From assembly GCA_018333955.1 (NCBI GenBank), contig JAGXSD010000054.1, positions 1 to 56,217 on the forward strand: a stretch of DNA of 56,217 nt. The letters are read 5' to 3'. Within the stretch, counting starts at the first letter, position 1, and every line of letters starts with the position of its first letter. The notes beneath the pieces are model-generated. The model had not been told where the DNA came from. It saw nothing but the letters and a program-made list of their open reading frames with translations, and ran no database searches. This DNA comes from Erysipelotrichia bacterium. Its GTDB lineage: Bacteria; Bacillota_I; Bacilli_A; Erysipelotrichales; Erysipelotrichaceae. This document shows, piece by piece, positions 34,805-42,522 of this stretch. Made by a program: the position numbers and the translations under genes.

Positions 34805-35352
34805 CCTTCTTGATTCATTCAAAAAGACTAACACTGCGTGAGTTTAATCAAAATGATGCACCTTTGGTTGCGAAGTTGTGTCATAATCCAAATCTTCATC
34901 ATATGACTTTATCTTTACCATATCCTTATACGATTGAAATGGCTCAAGAATGGATTTCACATCATCAAGCTTGGAGAGAGAATAAACAACGCTTTGAGTG
35001 GGCTATTGTGCACACACAAACACAACAACTCATTGGTGCAATCGGGTTAAGTTATCATCCGATTCATCATCATGGTGAACTAGGATATTGGATAGGCGAA
35101 CCTTATTGGAATCAAGGATATGCGACTGAAGCAAGCATTATGCTTGTCAAATGGGCATTTAATCATGGTTATCATCGCCTTTTTGCTCGTCATTTTAGAT
35201 TTAACCCAGCATCTCGACAAGTCATGGAAAAAGCCGGCTTTACGTATGAAGGTACTCAAATCGATCATGTATTTAAAAACGGAAGTTATCATACACTTGA
35301 GGTGTGTAGTATTATCAATCCTCGCATAAAGGAAGATCATGAAAATCATTAA
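34801..35352 (+). CDS. RimJ/RimL-type GNAT acetyltransferase
   Basis: The 183-residue protein starts with the typical RLTLREFNQNDA of RimJ/RimL-type acetyltransferases. It continues with LGYWIGEPYWNQGYATEAS (acetyl-CoA loop in the NQGYAT region) and FNPASRQVMEKAGFTYEG, the C-terminal GNAT element with N-x-x-S. It probably modifies the N-terminus of a protein or a small amine. It overlaps DUF4256 by four bases and the alpha/beta hydrolase gene by 14, so all three form one translation unit. Confidence 0.88.
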   Translation: MTFLIHSKRLTLREFNQNDAPLVAKLCHNPNLHHMTLSLPYPYTIEMAQEWISHHQAWRENKQRFEWAIVHTQTQQLIGAIGLSYHPIHHHGELGYWIGEPYWNQGYATEASIMLVKWAFNHGYHRLFARHFRFNPASRQVMEKAGFTYEGTQIDHVFKNGSYHTLEVCSIINPRIKEDHENH

Positions 35353-36043
35353 AAAACAATGGCGAAAATTTGGTGCAGTTTGTTTAGTTTTGATGTTGGG
35401 GTTAGTAACTATTCCATATCTCATCTCATATCAACCCAATTCCTTGGCCATTCAAAGATATCAAGAGTCAAAGTTGACTTCATTCGGTTATGAGTATAAT
35501 TCGGAAGCAAACATTCATCTTATCCTGGTGCCCGGTGGATTAGTTTCTCATGTTGCTTACGCCCCTTTAGCATATGAATTATCTCGCAAAGGATATCGTG
35601 TCAGTGTTGTGGAGGTACCTTTGAATTTAGCAATTACATATCCTGACATCGTTTTTAGTGTGGATACTTCCACAAGTGAACATGTTTTTCTGCTTGGTCA
35701 CTCCCTTGGTGGTGTTAGTGCATCATTATCAATGCAAAAGAAACCATTTAGTGGTTTAATTACATTAGCATCATATCCACTTCAACCTGAAAAAATGATT
35801 GGTAATCCAAGCTTTCTAAGTCTGCTTGCATCAAGAGATGGCTTGCTCAATTTAGAGGCTTATAAGGCAGCTTGGAGTGATTTAGATGTTGATGAAAACA
35901 TGATTGAAGGAGGTAATCATGCCCAGTTTGGCTCTTATGGCCTTCAAGCCAATGATTTAGAAGCAACAATTTCTGCATCACAACAACTCAATCAAACAAC
36001 ACATATCATTGATGAATGGATAAAAAAGATTATTCAACCTTAA
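35339..36043 (+). CDS. Membrane-anchored alpha/beta hydrolase
   Basis: A signal-anchor helix (residues ~12-30, VCLVLMLGLVTIPYLI) precedes an alpha/beta hydrolase domain of the single-anchor type. The nucleophile motif is LLGHSLGGVS. The acid is probably the Asp in LLASRDGLL, and the histidine lies in GGNHAQFG. The opening LVPGGLVSHVAYAPLAYELSRKG recalls a group of uncharacterised hydrolases in Bacillota. It overlaps the GNAT by 14 bases. AAGGAAG within that gene is the likely ribosome binding site. Confidence 0.85.
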   Translation: MKIIKKQWRKFGAVCLVLMLGLVTIPYLISYQPNSLAIQRYQESKLTSFGYEYNSEANIHLILVPGGLVSHVAYAPLAYELSRKGYRVSVVEVPLNLAITYPDIVFSVDTSTSEHVFLLGHSLGGVSASLSMQKKPFSGLITLASYPLQPEKMIGNPSFLSLLASRDGLLNLEAYKAAWSDLDVDENMIEGGNHAQFGSYGLQANDLEATISASQQLNQTTHIIDEWIKKIIQP

Positions 36044-36053
36044 AGGAGGATGT

Positions 36054-36515
36054 ATGTACTATTTCGCCTATGGTTCCAATCATGGTTTAGATCAAATGAA
36101 ACATCGCTGTCCTGATGCAAAAAAAGTAGGTAACACCATTTTAAAGGATGTTCAACTCATCTTTATTGGAGAAAAACAACATGAAGCCTACGCTTCCTTA
36201 GCCATGAAAGAAGGAGCAGAAACACCGATTACGATTTATGAACTTACTGAGAAAGATATTGAATCGCTCGATCGCTATGAAGGTGTTCATCAAGGACGAT
36301 ATCGAAAAGAATCTTGGAGAGTTCGCTTTGAAGGTCAACGTATTGAGGGGATGATCTATTTAAAAACTTCAGGTGTTTATCATATTCCTAGTGAAGAATA
36401 TATGAATCGAATGGTAAAGGGTTATAAAGATCAAGGATTTGATTTAAAGACGATTTATCTTGCGTTGGATTTAAGCGAAAAATTTGAGGGACAGCCATGT
36501 CTTCAGAAGATTTAA
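36054..36515 (+). CDS. Gamma-glutamylcyclotransferase-like (AIG2-like) protein
   Basis: MYYFAYGSNHGLDQMKHRCP is the family's N-terminal substrate-binding loop (YGSN). LTEKDIESLDRYEGVHQG is the typical segment following the catalytic region. The 153-residue size fits. These enzymes release 5-oxoproline from gamma-glutamyl compounds or cleave gamma-glutamylamines. I cannot identify the exact substrate, or with certainty the catalytic glutamate. AAAGGAGG supports the start, and the next gene overlaps it by 19 bases. Confidence 0.85.
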   Translation: MYYFAYGSNHGLDQMKHRCPDAKKVGNTILKDVQLIFIGEKQHEAYASLAMKEGAETPITIYELTEKDIESLDRYEGVHQGRYRKESWRVRFEGQRIEGMIYLKTSGVYHIPSEEYMNRMVKGYKDQGFDLKTIYLALDLSEKFEGQPCLQKI

Positions 36516-37024
36516 AACTTACTTGTCGCCCTTTTACCTTAGATGATTATGAGGCCTATTTATGGGTCCATCAAAATCAACTTCCTTCACAGCATCCATT
36601 TGATGAGGGCTATTTTCCAACTCAAGGATTAACCTTGAAATACTTTAAATCACAGGTGGAAGAATATAATAGTTTAAGTGATGATAATCATGCTTTTGTC
36701 ATGGGAGCATTTGATGTGAATCACGCGTTAGTAGGCATCGGTGAACTGATATCCTTAAATGATGATTTCTCCTATGCGCAAATTAAAGTTAAGGTATTTA
36801 ATCTATACTTTAATCAAGGTTTTGAACAAACTATAGTTCAACAACTCAAAGCCTATGCTAAAAGACAAAACGTAAAAAAGCTTGTAGCGTATGTTTCACT
36901 TCAAGATGAAAAAGCTTTAAAACTATTCAACGAGTGTGGTTTTAAGGATGAAGGAGCACAAATGATTGCGGAATGTGATCAGGTATGTTGGCCAACAAAA
37001 CAAGTATTTACCTTACACATATAA
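36497..37024 (+). CDS. GNAT-family N-acetyltransferase (degenerate core)
   Basis: The 175-residue protein has the GNAT fold order: LTCRPFTLDDYEAYLWVHQ, the strand NHALVGIGELISLND, and KALKLFNECGFKDEG at the C-terminal end. The acetyl-CoA loop (expected R/QxxGxG/A after the AQIKVKVF strand) reads YFNQGFEQTI, so it lacks the usual second glycine. The gene lies inside the end of the cyclotransferase gene, with TTTGAGGGACAGCC before the ATG. Confidence 0.75.
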   Translation: MSSEDLKLTCRPFTLDDYEAYLWVHQNQLPSQHPFDEGYFPTQGLTLKYFKSQVEEYNSLSDDNHAFVMGAFDVNHALVGIGELISLNDDFSYAQIKVKVFNLYFNQGFEQTIVQQLKAYAKRQNVKKLVAYVSLQDEKALKLFNECGFKDEGAQMIAECDQVCWPTKQVFTLHI

Positions 37025-37069
37025 TGTTAGTGAAACTAAACAAAAAGTTTTCTAAAATTAAAAAAAGAC

Positions 37070-37098
37070 TTGCTTTATTGTTCATTATCCTTTAAAAT
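37070..37098 (+). promoter_or_regulatory. Promoter of the spermidine operon
   Basis: TTGCTT (37070-37075) and TAAAAT (37093-37098) lie 17 bases apart. Transcription should start near 37105, which gives a leader of about 270 bases before speD. Confidence 0.65.
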
Positions 37099-37104
37099 CA
37101 TACC

Positions 37105-37377
37105 GTAATAGAAGTCCACAGGGTTCTGTGCTATTGCAACCAATTTTGTATCCTTGACCGACACGTCATGTGTCTTAAACGGCCAAACGGACAGCCAGGT
37201 CAAAAGCCGAAATTGCGATTGTAAATCGTGTTGATCGATGATGGTTCATCAACGATGTTTCTTCTCAACATGAGCACCCCAAACCTCGGTTTGGCTTCCT
37301 CAATAAAACATGGCGTTTTTGCGTCAATGTTGTTGCGAAGACCATCATTAGGTCTTTTTTTCATGTAAGGAGCACTC
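37105..37377 (+). promoter_or_regulatory. Long structured leader of the spermidine operon, candidate riboswitch
   Basis: I see ordered helices. CACAG/CTGTG (37117-37121 with 37126-37130) has loop GGTT that is complementary to AACC at 37138-37141, a possible H-type pseudoknot. CAATTT/AAATTG (37141-37146 with 37210-37215) encloses TTGACC/GGTCAA (37154-37159 with 37198-37203), directly stacked on GACAC/GTGTC (37160-37164 with 37170-37174). GTTGAT/ATCAAC (37230-37235 with 37248-37253) presents ATGATGGT in its loop. CCAAACC/GGTTTGG (37279-37285 with 37288-37294) lies inside CAACAT/ATGTTG (37266-37271 with 37327-37332). A terminator ends it. I do not recognise SAM, guanidine, lysine or T-box consensus cores. 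Confidence 0.6.
37338..37361 (+). terminator. Leader terminator before speD, with candidate antiterminator
   Basis: AAGACC (37338-37343) pairs with GGTCTT (37351-37356) and a T-run reaches 37361. ATGATGGT at 37238-37245 is fully complementary to ACCATCAT at 37341-37348, which covers half the stem and most of the loop. That pairing would remove the terminator. The ribosome binding site and ATG of speD follow immediately. Confidence 0.7.
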
Positions 37378-38184
37378 ATGAGTAAAATTAAACTGTATGG
37401 ATTCAATAATCTAACTAAAACACTATCATTCAATATCTTTGATATTGCCTATGTCGAAAACGAAAAGCAACGTCAAGATTATGTTGCCTATATTGATGAA
37501 CAATATAATGCACATCGACTAACCTCAATTCTCGTGGATGTTACCCATATGATTGGCGCAACTGTGCTTAATATCTCAAAGCAAGACTACGATCCTCAAG
37601 GAGCTAGTGTTACTTTGCTTATTTCGGAAGAACCGCTTGATGATACATTACTTGATCCATCATGTTCTGTTGATCCTCAGTTTGTTAAGAAAGAAAGTGT
37701 TGCAGGTCATCTAGATAAATCTCATGTGACGGTCCATACTTATCCTGAATATCATCCTGATTTAAATATTGCGACATTCCGTGTTGATATTGATGTCTCC
37801 ACATGTGGAAAGATTTCACCTTTGAATGCATTAAACTATTTAATTAACTCATTTGATTCAGATATTATTACATTAGATTATCGTGTTCGTGGCTTTACTC
37901 GTGATGAAGAAGGTAAAAAACTCTTTATTGATCATCCTATTACCAGCATTCAAGATTACATTGATCCTCATGTGCTTGAAAAGTATGATGCCGTGGATAT
38001 CAATGTATACCAATCCAATATTTTCCACACTAAGATGATTTTATCGGATGTGGTATTATCAAATTACTTATTTGCTTCATCACCTCAATCTTATAGTCCA
38101 AAAGAAAAATTAAGTATTACTCGTCGTTTACGTCAAGAGATGATTGAGATATTCTCATCATCCAATGTCTTTGACCATGAGTAA
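37378..38184 (+). CDS. speD: S-adenosylmethionine decarboxylase proenzyme (long form)
   Basis: This pyruvoyl enzyme decarboxylates SAM to give the aminopropyl donor for spermidine. It is the long, E. coli-like form (268 residues). The self-cleavage site is HLDKSHVTVHTYPE with the Lys114-Ser115 bond, where Ser becomes the pyruvoyl group. VSTCGKISPLNALNYLI holds the conserved Cys143. RVRGFTRDEEGKKLFIDH and VYQSNIFHTKM are also as in E. coli SpeD. AAGGAG precedes the ATG. It leads an operon with speA, speE, speB and metK behind the structured leader. Its stop lies inside the start of the next gene. Confidence 0.95.
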   Translation: MSKIKLYGFNNLTKTLSFNIFDIAYVENEKQRQDYVAYIDEQYNAHRLTSILVDVTHMIGATVLNISKQDYDPQGASVTLLISEEPLDDTLLDPSCSVDPQFVKKESVAGHLDKSHVTVHTYPEYHPDLNIATFRVDIDVSTCGKISPLNALNYLINSFDSDIITLDYRVRGFTRDEEGKKLFIDHPITSIQDYIDPHVLEKYDAVDINVYQSNIFHTKMILSDVVLSNYLFASSPQSYSPKEKLSITRRLRQEMIEIFSSSNVFDHE

Positions 38185-39616
38185 AACACCTTTACTTGAC
38201 GGGTTAAAGCGCTACGCAAAAAAACGTGTTGTAGCCTTTGATGTGCCTGGTCATAAACAAGGAAAAGGGGATAAGACACTGATTGATGTGTTTGGATCAC
38301 AAGCTATTCAATATGATTTTAATTCGTCACATTATTTAGATAACCTCGGAAATCCGAGTGGAATTATTCATGAAGCTCATGAACTAGCAGCCCAAGCCTT
38401 TGGGGCAAAACATGCATTCTTTATGGTCAATGGGACGTCCATGGCCGTCATGGTCATGATTTTATCATGTGTTAAAGAAGGTGAAAGTGTGATTATGCCA
38501 CGTAATGTTCATAAATCTGCACTGAATGCTTTAATTCTTGGGGGTGCCCATCCTATCTATGTGGACCCTGAAATGGAAACAGAACTTGGGATTTCATGTG
38601 CTATGGATGCTCAAAATGTCATAAAAACCATGAGAGATAATCCTCATGCGAAAGCGGTATTTGTTAATAATCCAACGTACTATGGACTAGTTTCAGACTT
38701 GCAAAGCATTGTGAGTGTGGCTCATGAATTGGGAATGAAAGTTCTGGTTGATGAAGCCCATGGAGCACATTTTTATTTCCATGATGAATTGCCTATTTCC
38801 GCTATGCACGTCAAAGCCGATATGAGTAGTGTCTCACTTCATAAAACAGGGGGGTCACTTACACAATCTTCCATCTTGCTTTGTGGTGAAAGCATGGATT
38901 ATAACCATGTACTTCAAACGATTAACTTGCTTCAAACAACCTCTCCGAGTTATTTACTTATGGCCTCTTTGGATGTAGCTCGTGCTAAACTTCAAAAAGA
39001 AGGCCAAGCCATGTTTACGAAAATTATGGAACTTGCCGACTACGCACGTCGTGAAATCAATGCGATGGGAGGTTATATTGCTTTTGGACCAGATCGAATT
39101 GGTCATCCAGGCATTTATAACTTTGATCGCACAAAACTCAGTATTCATACTCAAGGCATAGGATTAAGTGGCAAAAAAGTGTACGATATTCTTAGAGATG
39201 AATATGGTATACAACTTGAATTTGGTGATGTGTCGAATGTTTTAGCGATTATTTCAGTGGGCGATCGCGCATTGGAAGTGGAACGCTTACTTGCAGCACT
39301 ACAAGATATAAAAGAACGTTATGCAAGTTCACAAACCAATCAACCGATTCAAGAGTTTATTCAACCCCATGTGAAGATGAGTCCAAAGCAAGCTTACAGT
39401 GCATCTTCTGAAATGGTTGAATTTAGTCAATCACTAGGTCGTATTAGTGCTGAGATGATCATGGCATATCCTCCAGGGATTCCGATTCTCTCATATGGTG
39501 AAGTGATTACGCAAGATATACTCGATTACATCGTCTTTGGGCGTCGTAATGATCAATTTCTAATGGGATCTCATGATCCTGAATTAAATACCTTAAAGGT
39601 CGTTAAGGAGGACTAA
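38177..39616 (+). CDS. speA: Fold-type I PLP arginine decarboxylase
   Basis: The protein belongs to the Orn/Lys/Arg decarboxylase family (about 479 residues, prokaryotic group without the N-terminal wing domain). FDVPGHKQGKG near residue 21 is the family N-motif. VDEAHGAH (Asp192) holds the PLP pyridine ring, and SLHKTGGSLTQ provides the Schiff-base Lys223. Arginine is the likely substrate because agmatinase is encoded in the same operon. Ornithine or lysine cannot be excluded from sequence. The start is inside the end of speD: ATG at 38177 is preferred, with ATG at 38165 as the alternative, and neither has a strong ribosome binding site. Translational coupling is likely. Confidence 0.9.
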   Translation: MSKTPLLDGLKRYAKKRVVAFDVPGHKQGKGDKTLIDVFGSQAIQYDFNSSHYLDNLGNPSGIIHEAHELAAQAFGAKHAFFMVNGTSMAVMVMILSCVKEGESVIMPRNVHKSALNALILGGAHPIYVDPEMETELGISCAMDAQNVIKTMRDNPHAKAVFVNNPTYYGLVSDLQSIVSVAHELGMKVLVDEAHGAHFYFHDELPISAMHVKADMSSVSLHKTGGSLTQSSILLCGESMDYNHVLQTINLLQTTSPSYLLMASLDVARAKLQKEGQAMFTKIMELADYARREINAMGGYIAFGPDRIGHPGIYNFDRTKLSIHTQGIGLSGKKVYDILRDEYGIQLEFGDVSNVLAIISVGDRALEVERLLAALQDIKERYASSQTNQPIQEFIQPHVKMSPKQAYSASSEMVEFSQSLGRISAEMIMAYPPGIPILSYGEVITQDILDYIVFGRRNDQFLMGSHDPELNTLKVVKED

Positions 39617-40471
39617 ATGGAACTATGGTACACCGAGCAACAAACAGAACATGTGCGTTTCTCAATTAAAATAAAACAACATCTCTTCTCAGCAAAAAGC
39701 GATTTCCAACAAGTGGATGTCTTTGATTCTGTTGAGTTTGGAAAATTTTTAACACTTGATGGACTTATGATGGTCACTGAAAAGGATGAATTCATCTACC
39801 ACGACATGATTGTGCATGTCCCAATGGCGTCTAATCCAAACATTAAGAAAGTTTGTGTGATTGGAGCGGGCGATGGAGGAACAGTACGAGAATTACTCCG
39901 TTATCCTCATATTGAAACGATTGATATGGTAGAAATTGATCCAATGGTGGTGGATGTAAGTATTGCGTACTTGCCTCAAACAGCATCACAACTTCATCAT
40001 GAAAAAGTAAACTTATTCTTTGAGGATGGTTTGAAGTTCATTCGCTCAAAAGTTAATGAATACGATTTGATTATTGTGGATTCCACTGATCCATTTGGAC
40101 CTGGTGAAGGATTATTCACTAAAGAATTTTATTCAAACTGTTACCGTGCATTAAACGCGAATGGTATTTTAGTGAATCAACATGAATCACCTTATTATCC
40201 AGCCTTTGAGCGCAATATGCGTCGTGCTCATCAACGTATTTCTGAAGTGTTTGATGTGGCGAAAGTTTATCAAGCTCATATTCCAACATACCCTAGTGGC
40301 CATTGGTTATTTGGATATGCATCCAAAGGAATTCAACCGATTAACGAACATGTGAAGTCATGGCATGATTATGGCATTGAAACGAAGTATTATAATCCAG
40401 CACTCCATGTAGGATGTTTCGCTCTTCCAACTTATGTCATTGAATCACTCAAAGAGGATTATCATGATTAA
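39617..40471 (+). CDS. speE: Spermidine synthase
   Basis: This aminopropyltransferase of 284 residues starts with ELWYTEQQTEHVRFSIK. It contains FLTLDGLMMVTEKDEFIYHDM (amine-binding strand), CVIGAGDGGTVREL (the nucleotide loop that binds decarboxylated SAM), MVEIDPMVV and IVDSTDPFGPGEGLF with the catalytic Asp. It transfers the aminopropyl group from decarboxylated SAM (SpeD product) to putrescine (SpeB product). AAGGAGGAC directly before the ATG is strong. It lies immediately after speA and overlaps speB by eight bases. Confidence 0.95.
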   Translation: MELWYTEQQTEHVRFSIKIKQHLFSAKSDFQQVDVFDSVEFGKFLTLDGLMMVTEKDEFIYHDMIVHVPMASNPNIKKVCVIGAGDGGTVRELLRYPHIETIDMVEIDPMVVDVSIAYLPQTASQLHHEKVNLFFEDGLKFIRSKVNEYDLIIVDSTDPFGPGEGLFTKEFYSNCYRALNANGILVNQHESPYYPAFERNMRRAHQRISEVFDVAKVYQAHIPTYPSGHWLFGYASKGIQPINEHVKSWHDYGIETKYYNPALHVGCFALPTYVIESLKEDYHD

Positions 40472-41318
40472 TGCTAAAGATGTATATATGAGTGCAGAAT
40501 CATCCTATGAGGATGCTGACATTGTGATGTTTGGAGTGGATTATGATGGCACATGTTCCTTTAGACCAGGCACTCGCTTTGGTCCTAGTGCAGTGCGTCG
40601 TGCTTCTTATGGACTTGAGACCTTTAGTTGGTCCACTGAATGTGATCTTGAAACATTAAGCATCTTCGATCGTGGTGATTTAGGATGTCCAATGGGAGAT
40701 TCACTTGAAACTCAAAGAATGATTAAGGAAACGACAGCTCAAATTCTAAGTGATCAAAAAATCCCATTTATGATTGGGGGAGAACATTCAATCTCATACC
40801 CAAGTATTGAAGCAGTCTATGAAGTGTATCCAGATCTTAAAGTCATTCAACTCGATGCCCATGCGGATTTAAGAGAAACCTACATGAATAATCCTTATTC
40901 TCATGCCTGTGTCATGAATCGTGTGGTTAAGTTATGTGGTTCACAGCGTTTAATTCAATGGGGTATTCGCTCAGGGACAAAAGAAGAATTTGCGTTTGCG
41001 AAAGAACATACACTATGTTTAAAAGCTGACGTTGAAGCTTTAAAAAATGCAATCAAAGATTTTGGATCTACTCCAGTCTATCTTACGATTGATGTGGATG
41101 TGATTGATCCAAGCTTACTGCCTGGTACAGGAACCCCTGAACCTGGAGGGATTACCTATACTATGTTTGAAGAAGTCATACAAGTATTAAGTTCACTGAA
41201 TATTGTGGGACTTGATATGGTGGAATTATCTCCAGATTATGATCATTCTGGAGTAAGTAGTGTTGTGGTGGCGAAGATGGTTCGCCAGTGCTTAATGATG
41301 ATAGGAGAAAAATTATGA
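40464..41318 (+). CDS. speB: Agmatinase
   Basis: This ureohydrolase has 285 residues. The binuclear manganese site is read from [22 protein letters not shown] (DAHxD) and [23 protein letters not shown]. It hydrolyses agmatine, the product of SpeA, to putrescine and urea. Placement between speE and metK in the spermidine operon supports agmatinase over arginase. AGAGGA at 40452-40457 selects the ATG at 40464, inside the end of speE. Its stop overlaps the start of metK by four bases. Confidence 0.93.
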   Translation: MINAKDVYMSAESSYEDADIVMFGVDYDGTCSFRPGTRFGPSAVRRASYGLETFSWSTECDLETLSIFDRGDLGCPMGDSLETQRMIKETTAQILSDQKIPFMIGGEHSISYPSIEAVYEVYPDLKVIQLDAHADLRETYMNNPYSHACVMNRVVKLCGSQRLIQWGIRSGTKEEFAFAKEHTLCLKADVEALKNAIKDFGSTPVYLTIDVDVIDPSLLPGTGTPEPGGITYTMFEEVIQVLSSLNIVGLDMVELSPDYDHSGVSSVVVAKMVRQCLMMIGEKL

Positions 41319-42487
41319 GCAAAAAAGTATACTTTACTTCTGAATCAGTCACTGAAGGACACCCAGATAAAATCTGTGACCAAGTGTCTGATGCGGTTCT
41401 AGATGCAATTCTAAAAGAAGATCCAACAGCCCGTGTTGCGTGTGAAACCGCAATTACAACAGGACTTGTTCTTGTGATGGGAGAAATCACCACCTCAACG
41501 TATGTCGATATTCCAAAAATTGTAAGACAAACGATTTTAAACATTGGTTATGATCGTGCTAAATATGGTTTTGATGCCCATACATGTGGTGTGATTACTT
41601 CCATTGATGAACAATCTCCTGATATTGCCCAAGGGGTTGACCGTGCCTATGATGCACAAAGTGATTATGATCATGGCGCAGGGGATCAAGGGATGATGTT
41701 TGGTTACGCATGTGATGAAACACCTGAACTGATGCCTCTTCCGATTTCACTTGCTCATAAATTAGCTCGTCAGTTATCACTTGTACGCAAAGACAAAACT
41801 TTAGATTATTTACGTCCTGATGGAAAAACACAAGTGAGTGTAGAATATGTGGATGGAAAACCAACCCGTGTCGATACGATTGTGATTTCAACACAACATG
41901 CTGAACACATCACTCATGAACAAATCGTTGCGGATCTTAAGAAACATGTGATTGGACCAGTTGTGGATGCGAATCTTGTGGATGAGGATACTAAATATTT
42001 CATCAACCCTACAGGGAAATTTGTTGTGGGTGGACCACAAGGCGATAGTGGATTAACAGGTCGTAAGATTATTGTGGATACCTATGGTGGGATGGCTCGT
42101 CATGGTGGTGGAGCATTCTCAGGAAAAGATCCAACCAAAGTTGACCGCTCTGCTGCGTATGCAACACGCTATGTCGCAAAAAACATCGTTGCGGCCGGAT
42201 TAGCCACAAAATGTGAAGTTCAAGTGGCCTATGCGATTGGGGTTGCACGACCAGTCTCTATCTTTGTGGATACTTTTGGAACTGGGTTACTTGGTGATGA
42301 TGAGTTAGCACTTATTGTCGCACAAGAGTTTGATTTACGTCCAAAAGCGATTATCGACACTTTACAACTGCGTCGTCCTCAATATCGTCAAGTGGCTGCT
42401 TATGGTCATATGGGACGTGAAGATGTGGATGTCGCATGGGAAAAAGTAAATCGTGTTAATGATTTACGTAAATATCTCCCTCAATAA
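41315..42487 (+). CDS. metK: S-adenosylmethionine synthetase
   Basis: The 390-residue enzyme makes SAM from methionine and ATP. Family signatures are [19 protein letters not shown] at the N-terminus (ATP/Met-binding histidine), [12 protein letters not shown] (loop over the active site) and [19 protein letters not shown]. It supplies the SAM that SpeD decarboxylates, so inclusion in the operon is logical and unusual, as metK is generally a separate gene. AGGAGA selects the ATG at 41315, and ATGA overlap with speB implies translational coupling. It is probably also the cell's general SAM source. Confidence 0.95.
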   Translation: MSKKVYFTSESVTEGHPDKICDQVSDAVLDAILKEDPTARVACETAITTGLVLVMGEITTSTYVDIPKIVRQTILNIGYDRAKYGFDAHTCGVITSIDEQSPDIAQGVDRAYDAQSDYDHGAGDQGMMFGYACDETPELMPLPISLAHKLARQLSLVRKDKTLDYLRPDGKTQVSVEYVDGKPTRVDTIVISTQHAEHITHEQIVADLKKHVIGPVVDANLVDEDTKYFINPTGKFVVGGPQGDSGLTGRKIIVDTYGGMARHGGGAFSGKDPTKVDRSAAYATRYVAKNIVAAGLATKCEVQVAYAIGVARPVSIFVDTFGTGLLGDDELALIVAQEFDLRPKAIIDTLQLRRPQYRQVAAYGHMGREDVDVAWEKVNRVNDLRKYLPQ

Positions 42488-42498
42488 TGTATAATACT

Positions 42499-42520
42499 AA
42501 GAGAAAGGTGACTTTCTCTT
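42499..42520 (+). terminator. Hairpin between metK and MATE gene (terminator or attenuator)
   Basis: AAGAGAAAG (42499-42507) and CTTTCTCTT (42512-42520) form a 9-bp stem with loop GTGA, followed by only a short T stretch. AAAGGTGA, the probable ribosome binding site of the MATE gene, is partly inside the stem and loop, so the hairpin could limit MATE expression. Confidence 0.6.
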
Positions 42521-42522
42521 TT

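Noticed and set aside
37117-37141. SAM-I riboswitch core (GCAACC element) in the speD leader
   Set aside because: GCAACC occurs, but the GGAGGGA-type segment and helix order of SAM-I are not present.
37177-37196. Guanidine-II (mini-ykkC) pair of ACGG motifs in the speD leader
   Set aside because: Two ACGG tetramers occur in a row but are not presented in two separate hairpin loops.
37200-37433. Minus-strand reading frame of 77 codons over the speD leader
   Set aside because: It runs through the structured leader and terminator and into speD. There is no ribosome binding site or family motif, so it is treated as a shadow.
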